10,620 nucleotides of DNA from PWPR01 sp046542315 (lineage in GTDB: Bacteria; Bacillota; UBA994; PWPR01), in the NCBI GenBank assembly GCA_046542315.1, contig JBKHBO010000059.1:1-10620 (forward strand). Reading direction: 5' to 3'. The notes below the pieces were generated by a model. It ran no database searches. It saw only the letters and a program-made list of their open reading frames with translations, and was not told the DNA's origin. Positions 6,414 to 10,620 of this stretch are shown piece after piece. How positions within the stretch are numbered: the first letter of the stretch is position 1; every line of letters begins with the position of its first letter. A program made the translations under genes and the position numbers.

Positions 6414-7085
6414 ATGCTAAAAATTTTAGAAGATATGGGTAAAAACTATTTAAAAGTTAAACCAGATGAAATCACTGGTGTTTTTAATTTAAAGATTGAA
6501 AACAATTTTTTCAATATTGAACTTGAAAAAGATGATGTAATTGTAAATGAAGGATTAAGTGAGAATGCTTTTATCACTATGAAAATGGATAGAGAAACTT
6601 GGAAGAATTTATTAGATAAAAAGTGGAATGGTATGACAGCCGCTGGAAGAGAGAGCATGAGTCAGCCAGCTCCGCTAGATTTTGAGTTCAGCAAAGAAAA
6701 AATGGATTCAAAGACTATGCAAAAACTCTATCATTTAGCAATGCATTTTTTTAACACTTCATTTCCCACTTTAGCAAAGTTTGGGCCCTCACATACAAGG
6801 AAGATACATGGAGGTAATGCGGTAGCATTAGCTTATGGACATGGAGTGAGGAGTGCCTATTATATGATAAGTGGTGATGACCAAGCAAATAGTAATGAAA
6901 AAGATCCGTGGCGGCAATGCTTCATTATTATTGCTGGTAGAGGTGTAGCAAATATTGATAATAAAGAAATAGATATAGAAAAGGGAATGGCAATTCATGT
7001 GCCACCGAATGTCATTCACACATTTAAAGCGAAACCGAATGATACCCTAGAGTTCATTTGGATAGCTTACGGAGAGGGAGCTTAA
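6414..7085 (+). CDS. SCP2-like domain fused to a C-terminal cupin domain
   Basis: A 223-aa cytoplasmic protein with two parts. Residues about 15-115 resemble an SCP2 (sterol-carrier-type) lipid-binding domain, with the pattern GVFNLKIENNFFNIEL, then DDVIVNEG, then FITMKMDRETWKNLL. Residues about 125-220 form a cupin barrel: GRGVANIDNKEIDIEKGMAI then HVPPNVIHTF carries the second cupin motif, with H202. The usual HxH...E of the first cupin motif is not evident, so a normal metal site is doubtful. The domain pair suggests binding or sensing of a small hydrophobic ligand, which is inference. The start is ATG with GAGGTG (6403-6408) 5 nt upstream. It has its own strong promoter with an inverted repeat across the -10 box, and it probably shares the transcript with the acetyltransferase gene that overlaps or abuts its end. 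Confidence 0.8.
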   Translation: MLKILEDMGKNYLKVKPDEITGVFNLKIENNFFNIELEKDDVIVNEGLSENAFITMKMDRETWKNLLDKKWNGMTAAGRESMSQPAPLDFEFSKEKMDSKTMQKLYHLAMHFFNTSFPTLAKFGPSHTRKIHGGNAVALAYGHGVRSAYYMISGDDQANSNEKDPWRQCFIIIAGRGVANIDNKEIDIEKGMAIHVPPNVIHTFKAKPNDTLEFIWIAYGEGA

Positions 7086-7624
7086 TAATAAAACAAATAA
7101 TTAGAGAAATTACCATAAAAGATTTAGAGTATGAAAAGTTTAAAATATATGATAGATACCAAGTTACAAGGAAAAAGGTAGAAATTAAAGACAATAAAAG
7201 AATAGTAAAAGATATTTACTTTATTAACAAGTGGACAGAAGAGCAAATAAAATCTTTAGTAGAAGAGCTGAAGAAAGATCTTTTAAAAGATGGCTTTATT
7301 ATTGGGGCTTTTGAAGGAGAACAAGTAATTGCATTTGCTGGAATTAGAAAAGGATTTTTTGGTAATAAGCATCAATATTTACAAATGCCATATATGCATG
7401 TATCAAAACAGTTTAGAGGATTAGGAATTGGTAAAAAGTTGTTTTATATTTGTGTAGAAAAAGCAAAAGAGATGAGAGCAGATAAAATCTATATTAGTTC
7501 TCACCCAGCAATTGAAACACAGAAGTTTTATGAATCTGTTGGTTGCATTTTAGCGGATGAGGTAAATCAACAACTTAAGAAGCTAGAGCCACATGATATA
7601 CATTTAGAATATTGCCTAAAATAA
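7058..7624 (+). CDS. GNAT family N-acetyltransferase
   Basis: A GCN5-related N-acetyltransferase that should move an acetyl group from acetyl-CoA to an amine of unknown identity. The acetyl-CoA loop is clear at 119-125 (FRGLGIG, the R/Q-x-x-G-x-G signature), and motif B follows as HPAIETQKFYESVGC (149-163); numbering is from the TTG. The region before residue 100 is less conserved and probably sets substrate choice. The start is unusual. No ATG/GTG fits the fold's beginning (REITIKDLE). TTG at 7058 lies inside the upstream gene with only a weak TAGAG ahead. The good GGGAG site (7076-7080) points instead to ATA at 7088, giving 178 aa. I give the TTG as the conventional call. It is the second gene of the SCP2-cupin unit, and its stop lies in the terminator stem. 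Confidence 0.85.
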   Translation: MDSLRRGSLIIKQIIREITIKDLEYEKFKIYDRYQVTRKKVEIKDNKRIVKDIYFINKWTEEQIKSLVEELKKDLLKDGFIIGAFEGEQVIAFAGIRKGFFGNKHQYLQMPYMHVSKQFRGLGIGKKLFYICVEKAKEMRADKIYISSHPAIETQKFYESVGCILADEVNQQLKKLEPHDIHLEYCLK

Positions 7625-7648
7625 AAGAGCCTGAAATAGGCTCTTTTT
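7623..7648. terminator. Bidirectional terminator between convergent genes
   Basis: AAAAGAGCC (7623-7631) pairs over 9 bp with GGCTCTTTT (7639-7647) around a 7-nt loop. A T-run (7644-7648) follows on the + strand and TTTTATTTT on the minus strand. The stem includes the last two bases of the GNAT stop codon and the first base of the MoaD-like stop codon, so it serves both genes with no spare sequence. Confidence 0.85.
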
Positions 7649-7883
7649 AGCATCCTCCCGCTATAGGAGGGAATATTTGAACTGTATCTCCGTCTTTTAA
7701 TACATAATCTTCATGTACAATATTTTTATTAACAGTAGCTATCCAATATGCCTTAGGTGGCATATCTTGACTTTCTAAAAAATCTGCTAATGTCATACCT
7801 TCAGCAAATTCATGCCATTCTTTTTCCATTAGATCAGCAAATTTTTCACTTAATCCTCCAAAAACTCTAAATCTTACTTTCAT
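7647..7883 (-). CDS. MoaD/ThiS-family sulfur-carrier-like protein ending in GGC
   Basis: A 78-aa beta-grasp (ubiquitin-like) protein of the MoaD/ThiS family, starting MKVRFRVFGGLSEKF and ending DGDTVQIFPPIAGGC. The region LKDGDTVQIFPP is the conserved stretch before the C-terminal tail. Family members carry sulfur as a thiocarboxylate on a terminal Gly-Gly for molybdopterin, tungstopterin, thiamine or cysteine synthesis. Here a Cys follows the Gly-Gly (codons GGA GGA TGC TAA), so the usual activation needs removal of that residue or a different chemistry. No partner gene (moaE, moeB-like, JAMM protease, tungsten enzyme) is in the window. The start is ATG with AGGAGGA (7892-7898) about 8 nt upstream. 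It has its own near-consensus promoter and ends in the shared terminator. Whether it acts in cofactor synthesis is unknown. Confidence 0.88.
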   Translation of the reverse strand: MKVRFRVFGGLSEKFADLMEKEWHEFAEGMTLADFLESQDMPPKAYWIATVNKNIVHEDYVLKDGDTVQIFPPIAGGC

Positions 7884-7915
7884 AAAATAAATCCTCCTAA
7901 GTACAACTACAAAAT

Positions 7916-7944
7916 ATTATACCTAAATAATGCTATTCTGTCAT
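7916..7944 (-). promoter_or_regulatory. Promoter of the MoaD-like gene
   Basis: On the minus strand ATGACA (7939-7944; 5 of 6 to TTGACA), a 17-bp spacer and a perfect TATAAT (7916-7921) make a near-consensus promoter. The start point would be near 7909, giving a leader of about 26 nt that contains the AGGAGGA ribosome site. Confidence 0.7.
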
Positions 7945-7952
7945 CAATAGCA
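7931..7952. repeat. Inverted repeat over the MoaD-like -35 box, possible operator
   Basis: TGCTATT (7931-7937) and AATAGCA (7946-7952) are perfect 7-bp inverted copies 8 bp apart, covering the -35 box of the leftward promoter. The site lies between divergent genes, so it might also affect the hydrolase gene to the right. The regulator is unknown. Confidence 0.45.
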
Positions 7953-8004
7953 GGAAAGTTTTAACTTATGTTGAATTAATAAAGAGAAAGAGAGGGAAAA
8001 ACAA

Positions 8005-9312
8005 ATGAAAAATTGGAGTAAGTTAGAAGATTTCATTGAAGAATTAATGGAGAAAGAAAATATCGCTGGGGTAGCTGTAGCAATCAGTAAAAAAGGTGAA
8101 ACAATATATGAAAATGGTTTTGGATATAGAGATTTAGATGAAAAACTACCTATTACGCCTAATACAGTCATGGGTATTGCATCGATCTCAAAGTCATTCA
8201 CAGCTCTTGAAATAATGAGATTAGCTGATGAGGGATATTTAAAAACTGATGACTTAGTAAAAAAGCATTTGCCAGATTTATCAATTGCTAGTATTGATAT
8301 GAGTAAGCTTAAAATTAAACATTTATTATCACATACTTCTGGATTACCACCTGTTAGCAGAAAACAAGATCATATTCATTATTCAACTCACATGAAATAT
8401 TTAAAAGAGTATGAGACAGAGTTGTTAGGAAAACCTGGAGAATACTTCAGTTATGCCAATGATGTCTTTTTACTTCTTGGGGCAATCATTGAAAAATATA
8501 GAGGATGTCTTTATGCTAGGAGAATTACGAATTTATTAAGTGAGTTGGAAATGAATAACAGCACAGTTTATGTTAATGAGATACCAAAGCTTTCAGAAGT
8601 GACTAAAAACTATATATATGATGATAAAGAAAAATACAAAACAGCAGATTGGCCAAAATTGGGCGTATATGAAGCAGGTGGAGGGGTTAGATCTAACGTC
8701 AGAGATTTACTTAAATACGGACAAATATATGTAAATCACGGTGAACATAAAGATACTAAACTTGTTAGTGAAGAAAAAGTTAAGGAAATGTATACCCCGA
8801 TGATTGAAACATCTCCTGGTGAGTTCTATTGTTATGCACTTAAAGCAACACCAGACTATAATGGAGTTACACTAGTTGAACATGGTGGTGGCCAACCTGG
8901 AGTCTCTTCAAACTTTGGATTTGTGCCAGAAGAGGGTTTAGTTGTTGCAGTATTAACAAATACTTCAGAAAAACCTGCTCACGCAATTTGGAAAGCTGCA
9001 GTTAATTCTGTTTTAGGCCTTCCAATTGATGAAAGTAGTAGCAAAAATTCTTATGACATTAAAAAAGAAGAAATAGAAGCTCTGATAGGTTATTATGCTT
9101 CTGATGAAGGCGGCAATATTTTAGTTTATTATGATGGCGAAAAGTTAAGAGGAGTTAGTAATGATGAACACTTTACTCTTACTCCACTTAAAAAAGATTT
9201 GCTTAAAATAGATGATAGAGACTATAGGAATATTGTTAAGTTCTTCGTTGAAGAAGATGAAAAAGCGTGGGCAGCATTTTTTGGATCTAGAATGCTGATG
9301 AGAAGAGTCTAG
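8005..9312 (+). CDS. Serine hydrolase of the beta-lactamase (class C/esterase) family
   Basis: A 435-aa protein with the penicillin-binding/beta-lactamase fold. All three catalytic motifs are present: SxxK at S60-I-S-K63, the Y150-A-N152 triad, and H293-G-G in place of KTG. Together they fit class C-like esterases, peptidases or amidases rather than proven lactamases. The fold runs to about 340, and residues 351-435 form a separate C-terminal beta-rich domain often found in this family. There is no signal peptide or membrane anchor, so it appears cytoplasmic, which argues against a role in drug resistance or wall synthesis. The start is ATG, about 8 nt after an AGAGGG stretch. It diverges from the MoaD-like gene, and its TAG stop overlaps the stop of the convergent Nudix gene at CTAG. 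The natural substrate is unknown. Confidence 0.92.
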   Translation: MKNWSKLEDFIEELMEKENIAGVAVAISKKGETIYENGFGYRDLDEKLPITPNTVMGIASISKSFTALEIMRLADEGYLKTDDLVKKHLPDLSIASIDMSKLKIKHLLSHTSGLPPVSRKQDHIHYSTHMKYLKEYETELLGKPGEYFSYANDVFLLLGAIIEKYRGCLYARRITNLLSELEMNNSTVYVNEIPKLSEVTKNYIYDDKEKYKTADWPKLGVYEAGGGVRSNVRDLLKYGQIYVNHGEHKDTKLVSEEKVKEMYTPMIETSPGEFYCYALKATPDYNGVTLVEHGGGQPGVSSNFGFVPEEGLVVAVLTNTSEKPAHAIWKAAVNSVLGLPIDESSSKNSYDIKKEEIEALIGYYASDEGGNILVYYDGEKLRGVSNDEHFTLTPLKKDLLKIDDRDYRNIVKFFVEEDEKAWAAFFGSRMLMRRV

Positions 9313-9914
9313 CGCAACCTTGAAACAATATCGATAATGATTCTAGCTGTTAAACCCCAAATAATTTGATCTTCGTAAATAAAAAATGGAACATCATAGC
9401 CTTCACCATGCCAATTATAGTTTTTTCCATTAGGAATTAACTCATAAGGAAAGTCATGTGGAGGCTTGATTTCTTTTTCTACATAATATATGTCAGGTTT
9501 TGTGTTGAGAAAAAAAGTTAAAGGTGCTGTAAATATCTTATATACTTCATCACAATTTGGATTTATGTCTAAAAAATTAGCATGCAATCTTCCAACACCA
9601 GCATAAACTAATCTTGAGTCTGAAATAGTAGCAAGGTTCAAATCTGAAACCCATTCTAATTGGTTATCTACTATATTTAGTTCTTCTTTTGTCTCTCTTA
9701 TAGCAGCCTCTCTCCAAGATTCGCCCTTTTCTATTCTCCCACCAGGGAAAGAGATCTCTCCTGGTTGACTATTTAGTTTGTTTGATCTTACTTCAAATAA
9801 TAAATGTGTATGATTATTTACTTCTATCAATGGTGCAAAGACAGCATATCTAGAAATTTTCTTTTGTCTTGAAATTGTACTTTTAAGTTCATTTATGACA
9901 TCAATAATATTCAA
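9309..9914 (-). CDS. Nudix hydrolase, CoA pyrophosphatase type (NudL-like)
   Basis: A Nudix protein of about 201 aa with the marks of the CoA-pyrophosphatase group: LLFEVRSNKLNSQPGEISFPGG immediately precedes the Nudix box in two adjoining parts, LLFEVRS and QPGEISFPGG. The box runs from G62 (GRIEKGE) to RETKEELNI at 76-84, counting from the GTG at 9923. It keeps the metal-binding REx2EE glutamates but has Asn where Gly is usual, a small departure. Members of this group split CoA and its derivatives to phosphopantetheine and 3',5'-ADP. GTG at 9921-9923 sits directly on the CAGGAG site (9923-9928), so it is too close. TTG at 9912-9914 is 8 nt away and is the likelier start. The stop overlaps that of the serine hydrolase, and the gene diverges from ferritin. 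Confidence 0.85.
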   Translation of the reverse strand: MNIIDVINELKSTISRQKKISRYAVFAPLIEVNNHTHLLFEVRSNKLNSQPGEISFPGGRIEKGESWREAAIRETKEELNIVDNQLEWVSDLNLATISDSRLVYAGVGRLHANFLDINPNCDEVYKIFTAPLTFFLNTKPDIYYVEKEIKPPHDFPYELIPNGKNYNWHGEGYDVPFFIYEDQIIWGLTARIIIDIVSRLR

Positions 9915-9930
9915 AGGGTTCACTCCTGTG

Positions 9931-9961
9931 TTATAATAAGGTTAGATTATTAATATTATAA
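9931..9961. repeat. Inverted repeat between the Nudix and ferritin genes
   Basis: TTATAATA (9931-9938) and TATTATAA (9954-9961) are perfect 8-bp inverted copies 15 bp apart in the divergent gap. Each arm contains a TATAAT-like box, one per strand, so it may hold the -10 elements of the two genes or a regulator site. I could not find convincing -35 boxes, and the DNA is nearly all A/T. Confidence 0.35.
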
Positions 9962-10000
9962 CAGTCTTTAAAAATAAAATGAATGAAAAGGAGAATAATA

Positions 10001-10510
10001 ATGTTATCAGAAAAATTAACAAATGCAATTAATAAACAGCTAAACTATGAACTATTTTCTGGCCATGTTTATGTAGCAATGGCAGCATGGTGTGAAGAAA
10101 ATGATTTACCAGGGTTTGCTAACTTCTTTATAGTACAAGAACAAGAAGAGAGGTTCCATGGTATGAAGTTCTTTAATTTCTTAGTAGAAATGGAAGAAAA
10201 ACCTGTAATGACAGGGATGCCTGACCCTGAGAATGAGTTTGAAAGCTTAGAAGAAATTTTTGAAACAGCACTAGAACATGAAAAGGGCGTGACTTCTAGA
10301 ATATATAATCTAATGGATATCGCTCAAGAAGAAAAAGAGTATAGAACTATAAGCATGCTTAACTGGTTTATTGATGAACAAAGAGAAGAAGAAGATACAT
10401 TCTCTGGTTTATTAGCAGTTGTAAGAAGAGTAGAAGGCCATGGTAATCAAATTTATCATTTAGATAAAGAACTAGGTGCTAGGACATTTACTCCTCCTGC
10501 AGCCGAATAA
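10001..10510 (+). CDS. ftn: Non-haem bacterial ferritin
   Basis: A 169-aa four-helix ferritin that oxidises Fe2+ and stores it as a mineral inside a 24-subunit shell in the cytoplasm. With the start at MLSEKL, ferroxidase residues fall at the positions I recall for E. coli FtnA: E17, Y24, E50, H53, E94, Q127 and E130, so centres A and B are intact, including the third-site glutamates. Length is normal for the family. An in-frame ATG at 9983 would add MKRRII, but AAGGAG (9988-9993) lies 7 nt before ATG at 10001, and MLSEK is the typical start, so 10001 is chosen. It is a single-gene unit, divergent from the Nudix gene and closed by a strong terminator. No clear Fur site is visible upstream. 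Confidence 0.96.
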   Translation: MLSEKLTNAINKQLNYELFSGHVYVAMAAWCEENDLPGFANFFIVQEQEERFHGMKFFNFLVEMEEKPVMTGMPDPENEFESLEEIFETALEHEKGVTSRIYNLMDIAQEEKEYRTISMLNWFIDEQREEEDTFSGLLAVVRRVEGHGNQIYHLDKELGARTFTPPAAE

Positions 10511-10537
10511 AAAAGAAAAAAATATAAATATTAATTT

Positions 10538-10575
10538 ATTGACTGGCATATTAGTTTATGCCAGTCAATTTTTTT
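10538..10575 (+). terminator. Terminator of the ferritin gene
   Basis: A perfect 13-bp stem (10538-10550 with 10557-10569; core GACTGGCATA with TATGCCAGTC) closes a 6-nt loop and runs into seven T residues (10569-10575). It is a textbook intrinsic terminator 28 bp after the ferritin stop. The rest of the window to 10620 shows nothing recognisable. Confidence 0.92.
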
Positions 10576-10620
10576 AAACAATATACACAAAAAATGTATA
10601 AAAACATAAATAAATGGTTT

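Noticed and set aside
7944..8201. An 85-codon minus-strand frame over the start of the serine hydrolase
   Set aside because: It overlaps the catalytic SxxK region of a clear gene and has no family motif. Similar minus-strand frames at 2153-2335, 2955-3170, 4963-5259, 5464-5658, 6446-6658 and 6828-7019 are rejected on the same grounds.
8005..9312. Antibiotic-resistance beta-lactamase
   Set aside because: There is no signal peptide, the third motif is HGG, and cytoplasmic esterase or peptidase relatives share all the motifs.
1..10620. A novel multi-gene defence, biosynthetic or mobile system, and CRISPR or tRNA genes
   Set aside because: Gene orientations and terminators split the window into short independent units of mostly known families. 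No repeat arrays, cloverleaf folds or nuclease/helicase modules were seen.

Overview
The window is AT-rich bacterial DNA from a low-GC Firmicute, most likely an anaerobic Clostridia-type organism. The evidence is strong Shine-Dalgarno sites (GGAGG or GAGGTG, usually 5-8 nt before the start), frequent TTG/GTG starts, T-tailed hairpin terminators, a group II intron tail of a kind I recall from Clostridia, and a non-haem ferritin. The species cannot be named from sequence alone. I count eleven protein genes and one further 35-codon gene for a tiny membrane protein. There are no rRNA, tRNA or CRISPR features.

Left part (1-4238). Bases 1-86 are the 3' end of a group II intron (domains V and VI) on the + strand. 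It stops one base beyond the stop codon of a leftward MATE-like membrane transporter that resembles animal ANKH in residue pattern. That gene has a recognisable promoter with an inverted repeat around its -10 box. Diverging from it is a two-gene unit, a CapA-family protein and an M24 (Xaa-Pro aminopeptidase-like) metallopeptidase. The ribosome site of the second overlaps the stop of the first, and a hairpin terminator ends the unit.

Middle part (4237-7648). A leftward 35-aa single-span membrane protein lies in the gap before a classical NorM/DinF-type MATE efflux pump. The pump is followed closely by a Nudix hydrolase. A strong promoter (TTGAAT, 17 bp, TATAAT) overlapped by an inverted repeat then drives an SCP2-like/cupin fusion and a GNAT acetyltransferase whose start codon is ambiguous. 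A 9-bp bidirectional terminator overlapping both stop codons separates the GNAT gene from a convergent MoaD/ThiS-like gene.

Right part (7647-10620). The MoaD-like protein ends in Gly-Gly-Cys rather than Gly-Gly and has a near-consensus promoter with an inverted repeat over its -35 box. Divergent from it is a serine beta-lactamase-fold hydrolase. Its stop codon overlaps that of a convergent CoA-pyrophosphatase-type Nudix gene. Divergent from the Nudix gene is a complete ferritin followed by a textbook terminator.

The genes do not form one pathway. They look like a string of short housekeeping or stress units (export, nucleotide clean-up, peptide turnover, iron storage). I found no multi-gene defence or biosynthetic system. 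The most interesting items are the ANKH-like transporter, the GGC-ended MoaD-like protein, the tiny membrane protein, the promoter/operator palindromes and the GNAT start site.
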